Source: Nostoc sp. MS1 (lineage in GTDB: Bacteria > Cyanobacteriota > Cyanobacteriia > Cyanobacteriales > Nostocaceae). Taken from it: a stretch of DNA of 64,000 nt. The stretch's first letter is position 1. The number at the start of each line of letters is the position of its first letter. The notes below the pieces were generated by a model that saw nothing but the letters and a program-made list of their open reading frames with translations, searched no databases and had not been told where the DNA came from. Positions 1 through 8,786 of the stretch are shown in pieces. The stretch is from the NCBI RefSeq assembly GCF_019976755.1, contig NZ_AP023441.1, positions 6,073,501 to 6,137,500 of the forward strand, read 5' to 3'. The translations under genes were made by a program, and so were the position numbers.

Positions 1-723
1 CAGATAACTTAAACCGAGAATATTTATTAAGGGTAAATTTCCTCTGGGGAAGTTACCGATAACTATGGGATTTCTACATAGCGATGTTGTCACTACTGTT
101 AATATCGGGGCGGCGATCGCTAATGTTATCCAGTCTAGAGGATTATGCCACAACCCGAAGCTGTCCATTGCCCAGAAATTAACGGGAACTAATAACAGAG
201 TGACAATTAATAATGTCTGCGCCGTCAATCTCAGGTTATTTTGTCTACCAGCCCAGAAACTGAACCCCCAAAAACTCAAAGTATAAGCCAATAAAACTCC
301 ATACTGCCCAGAAGCCGGGAATTTCTCCCACTGACTTGCAGCTAGTACACCAGATGAAACTACAACTAAAAATACTCCCAGAAACAGCAGCCACCGCACA
401 CTTAATTCTTCTCCCAAAGACTGCAACATTCGGGAAACGATGTTAGGTTGTGCTGGTTGTTTTGGTTGTTTTCTTTTTGGTTCTGGTAACTGGGCTATTA
501 ATGACTTTTCTGGTGTTCTGATTGCACCTATCCGTTCCTCTTCCGGCGAAGATTGGAGTTGTAACTGTACCCGACAAACAAGATATTCTCTACATATTTG
601 CCTAACTTGAGTATCGCTTATCAAACCCAAACGCAACCATATATCCAACCCTTCTAGTAGTTGAGGATGGGAGGAAGGTAGCTTAACTTCGATTCTTAGT
701 GAATGATCAGGAGGCGATGACAT
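1..723 (-). CDS. DUF2157-like membrane protein, N-terminal part (cut by window edge)
   Basis: Reading leftward from the ATG at 723 gives 241 codons with no stop before the window edge. The protein starts MSSPPDHSLRIEVKL. A soluble part of about 100 residues, with a Pro/Lys/Gln-rich linker (PKQPAQP), is followed by alternating hydrophobic segments (WLLFLGVFLVVVSSGVLAA, then YGVLLAYTLSFWGFSFWAG), so it is a polytopic inner-membrane protein. The soluble head plus stacked helices resembles the large cyanobacterial DUF2157-type proteins; this family call is from memory and the function is unknown. The C-terminal part lies outside the window. The short plus-strand frame opposite it is a shadow. Confidence 0.7.
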   Translation of the reverse strand, partial: MSSPPDHSLRIEVKLPSSHPQLLEGLDIWLRLGLISDTQVRQICREYLVCRVQLQLQSSPEEERIGAIRTPEKSLIAQLPEPKRKQPKQPAQPNIVSRMLQSLGEELSVRWLLFLGVFLVVVSSGVLAASQWEKFPASGQYGVLLAYTLSFWGFSFWAGRQNNLRLTAQTLLIVTLLLVPVNFWAMDSFGLWHNPLDWITLAIAAPILTVVTTSLCRNPIVIGNFPRGNLPLINILGLSYL

Positions 724-1196
724 AAATCGCAGAGATATCGGAATATATATACATCTTCATTGGCTAAGTTTATAATTACGCGATCGCTGTGCCACTTGTT
801 CTGCTGACTATTAAATTTTTTACAAGAGGCTAGAGGTTACGGGTCAAAGTATTTTTAACTAAAGCAAAAATGATGTAATTAAGATTTTATACTTAGTTAT
901 TTTTGCTATAACTAAACTTTATATTTTATATAGCTTTCTTCTATATCAATTATTGTTGACTAATTTATAAAGAATCTGTTACCTTTTTTAACAAAGGACA
1001 ACAGTTGAGCTAAAAAAACTAGAAGCCTGCAAAACTTCACATTTATCCTTCAGGCAGTGGAGTTAGTACGATTAACTTGATGCGGTTATGATACGACCAA
1101 CTTACCGCTTTCAGAAAAATTTCTTGTGTAGTTAGTTCATCACAATTGAATTAAGGTATCGGTATTTTCCATCGACATTTGGACTTCTCCTAATCA

Positions 1197-1222
1197 CCTC
1201 GGTTGCATAGCCGGGGTTTTTT
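1197..1222 (+). terminator. Rho-independent terminator, orphan
   Basis: CCTCGG pairs with CCGGGG (one T-G wobble) across an 8-base loop, followed at once by six T. It reads rightward, yet no gene precedes it on the plus strand for more than a kilobase. It may end a small RNA transcribed from the 900-1190 region. Confidence 0.55.
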
Positions 1223-1226
1223 ATTG

Positions 1227-1260
1227 GTCATTAATCATTAGTCATTAGTCATTAGTTATT
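1227..1260. repeat. heptanucleotide tandem repeat (CATTAGT type)
   Basis: About four imperfect copies of TCATTAG/TCATTAA. Short tandem repeats of this kind are typical of heterocystous cyanobacteria and recur near 11982, 29168 and 41845 in this window. Confidence 0.7.
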
Positions 1261-1279
1261 TGGCTTACTCCCTACCAAC

Positions 1280-1309
1280 ACGCGCTAAACGCGCCGCTAC
1301 CGCTAACAG
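1280..1309. repeat. dispersed GC-rich repeat, copy 1
   Basis: Contains CGCGCTAAACGCG followed by CCGCTACCGCTAACA. The same unit occurs inverted at 40637-40664 and, with one change, at 51333-51361. Here it supplies the stop codon of the diguanylate cyclase gene. Confidence 0.7.
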
Positions 1310-2211
1310 CACTTATCACTCATCAATCCCAACTCATACAATTCATGTTCCAATAAGTTTTTACCTTTCTTTTTAGCGGAGTACATTAAATTATCAGCGA
1401 TTTCGATAATTTCATTAACTGAACGTGGGGGACGCTCAAAAGTAACAGCGCCAATACTAAAAGTGACATGCAGATTTTCTTGCTGCATAGAACATAAAAG
1501 AGCTTGTTGTACTCTTTTTAGTACTACTTCAGCTGCTCCATAACTGGTACGTGGTAGTAAAATAGCAAATTCATCACCACCTATTCTGGCAATTACATCA
1601 ATTTTTCTCAGGGTGGTTGTAGTAGTTTGGGCTACTAGTTGTAGTAAGCGATCGCCAAAATTATGCCCAAACTGATCATTAATTTGCTTGAAGTCATCCA
1701 CATCGACGTAAGCTAATGTTAAAGGTTCTTGGTGTCTCAATGACTTTTCAATCTCACTATTGACTATATCTAAAAAAAAACCTCTATTGGTTAAACCTGT
1801 TAAATTATCTGTTCTGGCTAATTTTTCTAGATTTTTTAAGGTAACTTTTAGTTGTGAAAGCAGATGATTCACAAATAAAAAGAAAGCTAACATTACTAGT
1901 GCATTCCAAAAATGTATTAAAGGATGCAGATGGTAGTTATCCTGAATTTGATTAACTATGAGACTGCTCATATCACTGGCTACTGAGATTAAAAATCCCA
2001 TATCCTGGTTAACAAACCATGAAGAAATACCAATAGGAATTAAATATAGTACTGATACGGAAATCTCTGGGGGTATATAGTAGTCAATTAAACTAATAAC
2101 TAACATAAGCAATATGCTTAATAAGCTTGAGAACCATTTAGGTTTAGCCTCTAATGTTTGGATAAAACGCATATAACCTCTCCTAACAAGCTTTTTTGCC
2201 ATTTCTTGCAC
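1303..2211 (-). CDS. membrane-bound diguanylate cyclase (GGDEF)
   Basis: Makes cyclic di-GMP from two GTP. The N-terminal third has four or five hydrophobic segments (for example WFSSLLSILLMLVISLIDYYI), followed by a short helix and a GGDEF domain from about residue 130. The catalytic signature RIGGDEFA is intact, as are the entry motif ARTDNLTGLTNRGFF and YVDVDDFKQIND. No EAL or HD-GYP domain is fused. The leftmost start is GTG at 2211; ATG at 2202 is an alternative and neither has a strong ribosome site. The last codons and stop lie inside a dispersed GC-rich repeat, so the C-terminus may have been changed by repeat insertion. No partner gene adjoins. Confidence 0.9.
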   Translation of the reverse strand: MQEMAKKLVRRGYMRFIQTLEAKPKWFSSLLSILLMLVISLIDYYIPPEISVSVLYLIPIGISSWFVNQDMGFLISVASDMSSLIVNQIQDNYHLHPLIHFWNALVMLAFFLFVNHLLSQLKVTLKNLEKLARTDNLTGLTNRGFFLDIVNSEIEKSLRHQEPLTLAYVDVDDFKQINDQFGHNFGDRLLQLVAQTTTTTLRKIDVIARIGGDEFAILLPRTSYGAAEVVLKRVQQALLCSMQQENLHVTFSIGAVTFERPPRSVNEIIEIADNLMYSAKKKGKNLLEHELYELGLMSDKCC

Positions 2212-2354
2212 ACCGCCGTGTCTGTTATTATACTCAAATTTTATCTATACTTTATTAAAACTTAACTTATTAGTACCGAAAAATTACTCTTGACAAACTG
2301 AAAAACTCAATAGCCAAAAAATTTAAGACTGAGAGTCTGTGCTATATATTACTA

Positions 2355-3539
2355 AGCTGTTACGCAGCTAAAGTTAATAAACAGCATTACCTTTATTTTT
2401 AATCTTGCGTTCCCATTTAATAATAAGTCCACCTTGATTGAGCAATTTATTTAACAATTCTTCTAGCTGTGATACAGACTCAAACAATCTATGAGCTATA
2501 TATTCTTTAGCTGAATGCCAAAGCAATTCAATTAAATTATAATCTGGACTATAAGGTGGAAGAAATTCTAGAATAATATTTGGCATTTCTGACTCAATTT
2601 TAGATAAAATATCTTTCCTTTTATGGAAACTAGCATTATCTAGTATGATAACTATTTTCGCTGAACCATCTTTAAATTCTTCAACTGATTTCCCTTGTTC
2701 TACCCATTCTTGTAACAGAAAATTATTTAGAGATTTAATCTGTTCATAGAATACATCTGCATTTCCTTTTTTTATGACAAAATTTATTCTTTTCTTGTCA
2801 TGATAACGTAACCCTCCCATAATATTTACTCTTCCTCTTCTCCTTTGCCCTGTAACTTTTTTCCTTGTACCTTTCTTACCCCAACTTTTTCTTCTTATCA
2901 CTCTTAAACTAAATCCACTTTCGTCCCAAAACCATACTTGTAAACGCTCTGGAGTTTTTTTGGTTATTCTTAAATATTCTGATAGCTTTTCTTGAAATGC
3001 CTTACGCTTTTCAGGATTCTGTTTGTCCTCTAGGCTATATTTTGCCCAGAGGTAAACGTACTTTTTTCGCTCTAATATTCTCCTAACTTGAGAGCCGCTT
3101 AACTTAATTCCTGTTGTTTCTTCAAGATATGTTGCTAATCTTGCCGCCGTCCATCGACCAAATTCATATCCATTTTCTACTGGGTCTTTCTCAATTATTT
3201 CTAATAACAAATTTTCATATTCTTTGGTAACTTTGCGGCAGTTACCTTCTCTTCTTCCATCTAAAAAGCTTTCTAAATTATCCGGGTCGCCGTGAACTGC
3301 CCAATATGCGACTGTCGGATATGCAATCTCTAAAAAATTGCTAATTTCTTGATATGTTTTTCCATCATTTATCAACAGAATAATCAGAATCTTCTCTCTT
3401 ACATAAGGATTTTCATGCTCTTTTAGTGTTTTCAGTAGCCTTTCCTTCTGCTCTTGAGAAAGATGGTTTTTTGCTGGCATATATGGCCGATAATAGTTTT
3501 ACTTAAGTTTATATTATACAATTAAGCTGCGTAGCAGCT
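2355..3539 (-). mobile_element. IS630-family insertion sequence, apparently intact
   Basis: About 1.2 kb. The ends are inverted repeats: AGCTGTTACGCAGCT at 2355 and AGCTGCGTAGCAGCT at 3525-3539, the second read as its complement matching the first at 14 of 15 positions. Each end is bounded by TA (2353-2354 and 3540-3541), as expected for IS630/Tc1 elements that duplicate TA. Each terminal repeat is itself nearly palindromic. It carries one uninterrupted transposase gene. Confidence 0.8.
2374..3480 (-). CDS. IS630-family transposase
   Basis: 368 residues. The N-terminal helix-turn-helix region (YQEISNFLEIAYPTVAYWA) is followed by a second DNA-binding segment and an RNase H-fold DDE catalytic domain. 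The acidic triad is visible in FWDESGF (about 184), IILDNASFHK (about 280) and SPDYNLIELLWHSAKEYI (about 320). The single frame is unbroken, unlike the IS630 copy at 31095, so the element may be active. ATG start at 3480, just inside the right inverted repeat. Confidence 0.92.
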   Translation of the reverse strand: MPAKNHLSQEQKERLLKTLKEHENPYVREKILIILLINDGKTYQEISNFLEIAYPTVAYWAVHGDPDNLESFLDGRREGNCRKVTKEYENLLLEIIEKDPVENGYEFGRWTAARLATYLEETTGIKLSGSQVRRILERKKYVYLWAKYSLEDKQNPEKRKAFQEKLSEYLRITKKTPERLQVWFWDESGFSLRVIRRKSWGKKGTRKKVTGQRRRGRVNIMGGLRYHDKKRINFVIKKGNADVFYEQIKSLNNFLLQEWVEQGKSVEEFKDGSAKIVIILDNASFHKRKDILSKIESEMPNIILEFLPPYSPDYNLIELLWHSAKEYIAHRLFESVSQLEELLNKLLNQGGLIIKWERKIKNKGNAVY

Positions 3540-3670
3540 TACTATAGGTATCATATTTTATGAAAAAATAAAAATAATTTGATTTTGTAGTTGTAAATTT
3601 ATTGTTTAGATTACGTAATTTCAAGTTTTCAACCATAACAAATCAACAAGAGTTCGTAAAATAAGCTCAT

Positions 3671-4813
3671 TAGACATCTCCAAAATAGTATATTTTGTGG
3701 TAAAAGAACATCATGAGAAGTTTTTTGACACTAAAATATGAGTAATATACTGAATCACATTGAGGAGAATCCGAAAGAAACAAAGCGGTTAATTGGTATG
3801 GAGTATGAACAGTTACAACAATTAATCCAAAATACAGAGCAGTTACACCATGAGAAACAAGCGTTGTGAGAATCCAAGAAAGTTAGAATTATTACTGGTG
3901 GTGGAGGTCGTAAACCAAAACTATCTATCAAAGAACAAATAATTTTAACCTTAGTATATCTGAGGCATATGACAACCTTTCAACTTTTGGGTATCCAGTT
4001 TGGAGTGAGCGAGTCTACAGCAAATGACACATTTAACTATTGGTTGCCACTCTTGAGAGAATTGTTACCATCCAGTTTAATTGAACAAGTAAAAAAAAAG
4101 AATCTGACTATCAAGTAGTTAAAGAGATACTCACAGATTATGAATTAATTGTAGATAGCTATGAGCAAGTCAGAGAAAGACCTGGAGATAATAAAGAGCA
4201 AGAAAAATATTACTCAGGTAAAGCAAGTAAACATACATTTAAAATTCAGATAATTATCTTGCCTAATGGCAGCGATATCGTTGATGTTGTGGCAGGAGAA
4301 CCGGGTCCAAAAAGTGATATAACTTTATTCCGAGAAAACCGTGATAACTTTGAGCCACAACAGAAATTTCAGGGAGACTTAGGATATCTAGGCGAAGATT
4401 TAATTGATACTCCTATTAAAACACCAAGAAAAGGAAAGTTAACAATTGACCAGAAACAACAAAATCAAGAGTTTTCGTCCAAACGAGTATTTGTTGAACA
4501 CCGAATCCGTTCAGTAAAAATATTTCGAGTTGTTCAAGAAAGATTTCGGTTAAATCCGAAAAAATATGCTGAGGTAATTTTGACAATTTGTGGACTAGTA
4601 AGATTCCGAATTGGCGCACTTATATTACCACCAGAAATCCACGCAAGCGCCTGAGATGAAATTAATGCACATCACCATATATTTTGGTCTTGTTCTCTAT
4701 AATAAATATCTCAAACCCGTATTTTATCATATTCACTAGTTAGCTTTTGATGCTTGCATTTACGTCTCATAAGCTAGCCACAGCAAAGCTTTGATAGTTT
4801 TCGGAGATGTCTA
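3671..4813 (+). mobile_element. decayed insertion sequence (IS5/DDE_Tnp_4 type)
   Basis: Bounded by TAGACATCTCC at 3671-3681 and its exact complement GGAGATGTCTA at 4803-4813, with A-rich sequence just inside both. The outer TA of each end may be a duplicated target. The single transposase gene within is broken by a stop and a frameshift. Only about 130 bp separate it from the IS630 element, so this is a site of repeated insertion. Confidence 0.65.
3738..4654 (+). pseudogene. broken IS5-like (HARBI1-type) transposase
   Basis: Translation from ATG 3738 gives MSNILNHIEENPKETKRL and reaches TGA after 43 codons (3867). The same frame resumes with VRIITGGGGRKPKLSIKEQ and a helix-turn-helix-like GIQFGVSESTANDTF. 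A run of nine A at 4091-4099 then marks a shift into the frame that carries the catalytic part (IVDSYEQVRERP, DVVAGEPGPKSDITLF, DLGYLGEDLI, EHRIRSVKIFRVV) to the stop at 4654. The order of parts is that of a DDE_Tnp_4 transposase. The A-run could support slippage in related elements, but the TGA makes this copy dead unless read through. Confidence 0.8.
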
Positions 4814-5685
4814 TTGCTAAGTATTTATACGAAAAAATAAAATAATTGTGACTTCTGGATGCAATAAATACACGTAAGTACGCTATTTGTTTTTGTGCAG
4901 ATACCTTTGGCAAAGAATCTATTCTTTTGGCAAAACTATTAGCATAAGATATATCAGGTTACACCAAATTATGTCTTTGTAGTTCTTTCAAAGAAACTAA
5001 GATGTTTTCAGACAAGTCAAAGATTATGAACTCATAGATAGTTCTCTAATTTTGGAAGTTAGTTATGTAAGTTTATAGTAGAAAAGATGTCTACTAAATT
5101 TGCATTGAATTAAAATTGATTCTCAGAAATATTAACAGCGAGATGAGTGTACTCGTTTGCTAGATTTGTCTGTGTTTGGGGATCTAGCAATGGCTAATAG
5201 ATAAGTATCTCTGTGCCTTTTAGCAATAGCCTCATAACTTAAAATAGTTGTATAAAATCTAAAAGATGTTTTATATGCTGGAATCAGATAGGTAATGTGA
5301 CTAATTCCAAGAATCATTTTTATTTCAAAATCAATACAAAAAGAGGTTGATAGTGTAACAAATTATTACGCGAAACATCCATCAACAGACATAGATTCAT
5401 CTAACTAGCGGAAGTCAAAAACCGAAGAATTAGATATGACTTGAATTATTTACAACAAATTTGCAGGATTTCTAGAGTTTTGGTTTGTTGAGAATCATGA
5501 ACACATAGCATAGGAAACCAAAACTAATTTTTTTTTGCTATGGTGATCCCAAAGGAATTATTAAGTATACAGCGAAGGCAAAAACATGGTTCTTCGTATC
5601 TCTTGACTTATGATTGTCAATTAAAAAAAATAAATCCAAAAAACTAAATTCTTCAGAACCAGAGCAATATTAAGAGGTAATACTT
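4814..5685. other. A+T-rich interval with one gene remnant
   Basis: No intact gene. The only recognisable item is a truncated glyoxalase-fold reading frame on the minus strand at 5132-5317. The rest, including about 370 bp directly before the PEP synthase gene, shows no clear hairpin terminator or operator. The promoter of that gene probably lies there, but I could not place its boxes with confidence. Confidence 0.5.
5132..5317 (-). pseudogene. VOC/glyoxalase-like N-terminal fragment
   Basis: The 61 codons start MILGISHITYLIPAYKTSFRFY and continue ILSYEAIAKRHRDTYLLA. This matches from memory the first half of vicinal-oxygen-chelate proteins of the fosfomycin-resistance/glyoxalase kind (H in SHIT as first metal ligand, FYT, then a YLLA strand). 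The family is about 130 residues long. Here the homology stops after YLLA and the second module with the other metal ligands is missing, so it is probably a remnant near the insertion sequences. Confidence 0.5.
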
Positions 5686-8154
5686 ATGGTGACAGTATCT
5701 CAAAACACTTATACACAGTTATCTAAAGAGAAATCGCTTGTTCTCTGGTTTGATGAGGTTGGTATTAAAGATATTGGCTTGGTAGGGGGTAAAAATGCCT
5801 CATTAGGGGAAATGATTCAACAGCTTACACCCAAAGGCGTAAACGTACCGACAGGGTTCGCCACAACAGCCTATGCTTATCGCTATTTCATTCAGTCGGC
5901 TGGGTTAGAAGCCAAGTTGCGCGAATTATTTGCAGATTTGGATGTGGAGGATGTGCGAAACCTACAAGAACGGGGGCTAAAAGCGCGATCGCTCCTCATG
6001 CACACCCCATTTCCTCTAGAATTACAAGAAGCGATCGCCACTGCATATCGCAGTTTATGTGACCAGTACAACCCTGACACAGATGTCGCCGTCCGTTCCA
6101 GCGCCACCGCCGAAGACCTCCCCGATGCAAGTTTTGCTGGACAACAAGAAACCTATCTCAATGTAGTAGGTGTAGAACAAGTATTAACAGCTTGCCACAA
6201 ATGCTTTGCTTCCCTATTTACAGACCGAGCAATTTCCTATCGCCACACCAAAGGCTTTGACCATTTTAATGTTGCCTTGGCTGTGGGTGTGCAGAAAATG
6301 GTACGTTCTGACCTCGCCACATCTGGAGTCATGTTTTCTATTGACACAGAAACAGGTTTTAAAGATGCAGCATTAATTACAGCCGCCTATGGTTTAGGTG
6401 AAAACGTTGTCCAAGGTGCAGTCAATCCAGATGAATATTATGTTTTCAAACCTACATTAAAAGCAGGATTTAAACCAATCATTGATAAAAAATTGGGCAG
6501 CAAACAGTTAAAAATGGTCTATGATCAAGGCTCCCAATCTACAAAAAATGAACCCGTATTAACCCAAGAACAAAATCAATTTGCTCTAAGTGATGCAGAA
6601 ATTTTACAACTAGCTCATTGGGCTTGTTTAATTGAGGATCATTATTCCCAAGCCCACGGTAGTTATACCCCGATGGATATCGAATGGGCAAAAGATGGCA
6701 TTACTAACCAACTTTTTGTAGTGCAAGCACGTCCTGAAACCGTCCAGTCGCAGAAGAATGGCAACGTGTTGCGGAGTTATCGATTGGTATTAGGTAATAA
6801 TGACTCCCCACTCCCCACTCCCCACTCCCTACTCCCCTTAGTTACTGGTCGTGCTGTTGGCGAAGCAATTAGCCAAGGGAAAGCACGAGTTATTTTAGAC
6901 CCCAAACAAATAGAACAATTCCAAGCTGGGGAAGTTTTAGTAACTGAGAGAACTGACCCTGACTGGGAACCAATTATGAAACGTGCTAGTGCGATTATTA
7001 CAAATTCTGGTGGTCGTACCTGTCATGCAGCAATTATTGCACGAGAATTAGGTGTGCCGGCGATCGTGGGGTGTGGTAACGCTACGCAAGTTTTAACAAC
7101 TGGTCAAGAGGTGACAGTTTCTTGTGCGGAAGGAGAAGAAGGGAAAGTTTATCCAGGCTTATTACCTTTCGAGGTCAAAGAAGTTCCCTTAGAAAACTTA
7201 CCTCGCACCCATACCCAAATCTTGATGAATGTGGGTAATCCTCAAGAAGCTTTTAGTTTATCTGCTATTCCTAATGATGGAGTTGGTTTAGCGCGGACAG
7301 AGTTTATCATTGCTAATCAAATCCAAGTTCATCCTTTGGCGTTGATCCACTTCGATAAATTGGCGGATGCAGAACAAAAAGCTAAAGTTGCGGCAATTAC
7401 AAAAATGTATGATGACAAGCCGCAGTATTTTGTTGATAAGTTAGCCCAAGGAGTCGGAAGAATTGCGGCGGCCTTTTATCCCAAACCCGTGATTGTGCGA
7501 ATGTCAGACTTTAAGAGTAATGAGTATCGCAACCTTGCAGGCGGCCCCCAATTTGAACCAGAAGAAGAAAATCCCATGCTTGGTTGGCGGGGGGCAGCAC
7601 GTTATTATGATGTGGGTTATAGAGAAGGCTTTGCTTTAGAGTGTCATGCTATTAAACGAGTACGGGATGAGATGGGTTTAACTAACGTCATTCCCATGAT
7701 TCCTTTCTGTCGCACACCAGAAGAAGGACGCTTAGTTTTAGCAGAGATGGCTAAACATGGTTTGAAACAAGGCGTGAATGACTTACAAGTTTATGTAATG
7801 TGCGAATTACCGAGTAACGTCATCCTAGCTGAACAGTTTGCCGAGGTGTTTGACGGCTTTTCCATTGGTTCCAATGACCTGACGCAATTAACACTGGGGT
7901 TAGATAGAGATTCGGCTTTGGTTGCACGACTGTTTGACGAACGTAGCCCGGCTGTAAAACAAATGGTGAAAATGGCGATCGCGTCTGCAAAAAAACAGCA
8001 CCGCAAAATCGGCATTTGCGGACAAGCACCAAGCGATTACCCAGAATTTGCTCAGTTTTTAGTAGAAGAAGGAATCGATTCTATCAGTCTCAATCCCGAC
8101 TCTGTATTAAAGACTATGCTGGAAATCGCTAAGGTAGAACAGCAAAGTAAATAA
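5686..8154 (+). CDS. ppsA: phosphoenolpyruvate synthase
   Basis: Converts pyruvate, ATP and water to PEP, AMP and phosphate in the cytoplasm, as the entry to gluconeogenesis. Order: ATP-binding PPDK N-terminal domain (VGGKNASLGEM near residue 34; AVRSSATAEDLPDASFAGQQ), swivelling phosphohistidine domain with TNSGGRTCHAAIIAREL (His447), and a PEP/pyruvate TIM barrel ending with GQAPSDYPEF after Cys778. At 822 residues it is full length. ATG 5686 follows AAGAGG at a suitable distance. Odd feature: residues about 372-385 (NNDSPLPTPHSLLPLV) are encoded by a CCCCACT-type tandem repeat sitting in the linker before the swivelling domain. A strong terminator follows. Confidence 0.95.
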   Translation: MVTVSQNTYTQLSKEKSLVLWFDEVGIKDIGLVGGKNASLGEMIQQLTPKGVNVPTGFATTAYAYRYFIQSAGLEAKLRELFADLDVEDVRNLQERGLKARSLLMHTPFPLELQEAIATAYRSLCDQYNPDTDVAVRSSATAEDLPDASFAGQQETYLNVVGVEQVLTACHKCFASLFTDRAISYRHTKGFDHFNVALAVGVQKMVRSDLATSGVMFSIDTETGFKDAALITAAYGLGENVVQGAVNPDEYYVFKPTLKAGFKPIIDKKLGSKQLKMVYDQGSQSTKNEPVLTQEQNQFALSDAEILQLAHWACLIEDHYSQAHGSYTPMDIEWAKDGITNQLFVVQARPETVQSQKNGNVLRSYRLVLGNNDSPLPTPHSLLPLVTGRAVGEAISQGKARVILDPKQIEQFQAGEVLVTERTDPDWEPIMKRASAIITNSGGRTCHAAIIARELGVPAIVGCGNATQVLTTGQEVTVSCAEGEEGKVYPGLLPFEVKEVPLENLPRTHTQILMNVGNPQEAFSLSAIPNDGVGLARTEFIIANQIQVHPLALIHFDKLADAEQKAKVAAITKMYDDKPQYFVDKLAQGVGRIAAAFYPKPVIVRMSDFKSNEYRNLAGGPQFEPEEENPMLGWRGAARYYDVGYREGFALECHAIKRVRDEMGLTNVIPMIPFCRTPEEGRLVLAEMAKHGLKQGVNDLQVYVMCELPSNVILAEQFAEVFDGFSIGSNDLTQLTLGLDRDSALVARLFDERSPAVKQMVKMAIASAKKQHRKIGICGQAPSDYPEFAQFLVEEGIDSISLNPDSVLKTMLEIAKVEQQSK
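6803..6838. repeat. CCCCACT heptanucleotide repeat inside ppsA
   Basis: Imperfect tandem copies of ACTCCCC within the coding sequence, kept in frame and without a stop. The same repeat type occurs between genes at 16530-16590. It adds about a dozen Pro/Ser/Leu-rich residues to a predicted interdomain linker. Confidence 0.8.
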
Positions 8155-8186
8155 CTTCTCTCCTTACTATCATTGCACCTTGCCAA

Positions 8187-8214
8187 AAAGCCCAGTCATT
8201 ATGACTGGGCTTTT
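8187..8214 (+). terminator. Rho-independent terminator of ppsA
   Basis: AAAAGCCCAGTCAT pairs perfectly with ATGACTGGGCTTTT with no spacer bases, so about four of the innermost form the loop, and the stem ends in TTTT. It starts 33 bp after the ppsA stop codon. Confidence 0.9.
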
Positions 8215-8471
8215 GTGGGATTATAGTCCCCTGGCTATTTATAGAAGTTATTTATAATCCATTTGTCTGATATTGACTACAGCCCCTAGATTTACTATTT
8301 CGGAAATTCGTTATACCGATTCCCAAAATTTTTGTAGCATATTTGCCAAGAAATAAATTATCCATCTTGTGGGGCGGACATCTTGCCTATCCTCGCATAC
8401 AGGTAGTGGACAAAATAATACTACAATTGTAGTATATAACTAGCGTCAATTACAAATACTACAAAAATTCA
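8215..8471. other. intergenic leader with 18-bp palindrome
   Basis: No gene seen. The right half carries the perfect palindrome at 8418-8435 and a further TACTACAA at 8457-8464, just upstream of the next small reading frame. Confidence 0.5.
8418..8435. promoter_or_regulatory. perfect palindrome ATACTACAATTGTAGTAT, putative operator
   Basis: An 18-bp perfect palindrome built from two TACTACAA half sites. Exact TACTACAA or its complement occurs again at 8457, 8933, 8971 and 9410, and a CACTACAA/TTGTAGTG pair spaced by 7 bases lies at 8818-8840. Six exact 8-mers in 1 kb is far above chance (about 0.03 expected in random sequence). The binding protein is unknown. Confidence 0.6.
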
Positions 8472-8702
8472 ATGATCAGCAAGTTTCCATTAACTATTAA
8501 TAACTCGGTAGATTGCCGACCCCATCGGGGTACAGGCAGAGCAATTTCCTTGCGAGAAGTTGCTAGCTTCTACATGCGTAGCGTATTTGAAGCAATTTAC
8601 CTCATCAGCGATAAATCCATAAGTGTTGGCATTTTTGGAGCATTAGCCTCTTGGCTGAATCAAGACAAACTCAACCAAAGCGGGGGGTGCAATGTTGTCT
8701 AG
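8472..8702 (+). CDS. hypothetical small protein, 76 residues
   Basis: Not recognised. The product starts MISKFPLTINNSVDC and contains FYMRSVFEAIYLISDKSISVGIFGALASWL. It has no convincing transmembrane helix or known motif. What argues for a real transcription unit is context: the TACTACAA palindrome lies just upstream, ATG is 8 bp after another TACTACAA, and a strong terminator follows 28 bp after the stop. Part of the frame (about 8550-8590) is a TTGCGAGAAGTTGCTAGC-type dispersed repeat, so some residues may be repeat derived. It could encode the regulator that binds the palindrome, but this is only a guess from position. Confidence 0.35.
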   Translation: MISKFPLTINNSVDCRPHRGTGRAISLREVASFYMRSVFEAIYLISDKSISVGIFGALASWLNQDKLNQSGGCNVV

Positions 8703-8730
8703 CACCCACACAGAAAGTATCAACTACCTG

Positions 8731-8768
8731 ACCCCCGCTCCTTATCATCAGAGGCGGGGGTTATTTTT
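8731..8768 (+). terminator. Rho-independent terminator
   Basis: ACCCCCGC pairs with GCGGGGGT around a 15-base loop, followed by TATTTTTT. It separates the small hypothetical gene from the HNH gene. Confidence 0.85.
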
Positions 8769-8786
8769 TGAGGAGTAATCAACATT

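Larger units (their letters stand above)
724..1302. other. gene-less interval, A+T rich
   Basis: No open frame with coding character is visible on either strand. The left half is A+T rich. The right half holds a hairpin with a T-run (1197-1222), a CATTAGT-type tandem repeat (1227-1260) and a dispersed GC-rich repeat that runs into the end of the next gene. The hairpin has no gene upstream on its strand, so a small RNA is possible. Confidence 0.6.

Noticed and set aside
3738..4120. Functional programmed readthrough in the IS5-like transposase
   Set aside because: A TGA plus a later frameshift at A9 are both needed for a full product; decay is simpler.
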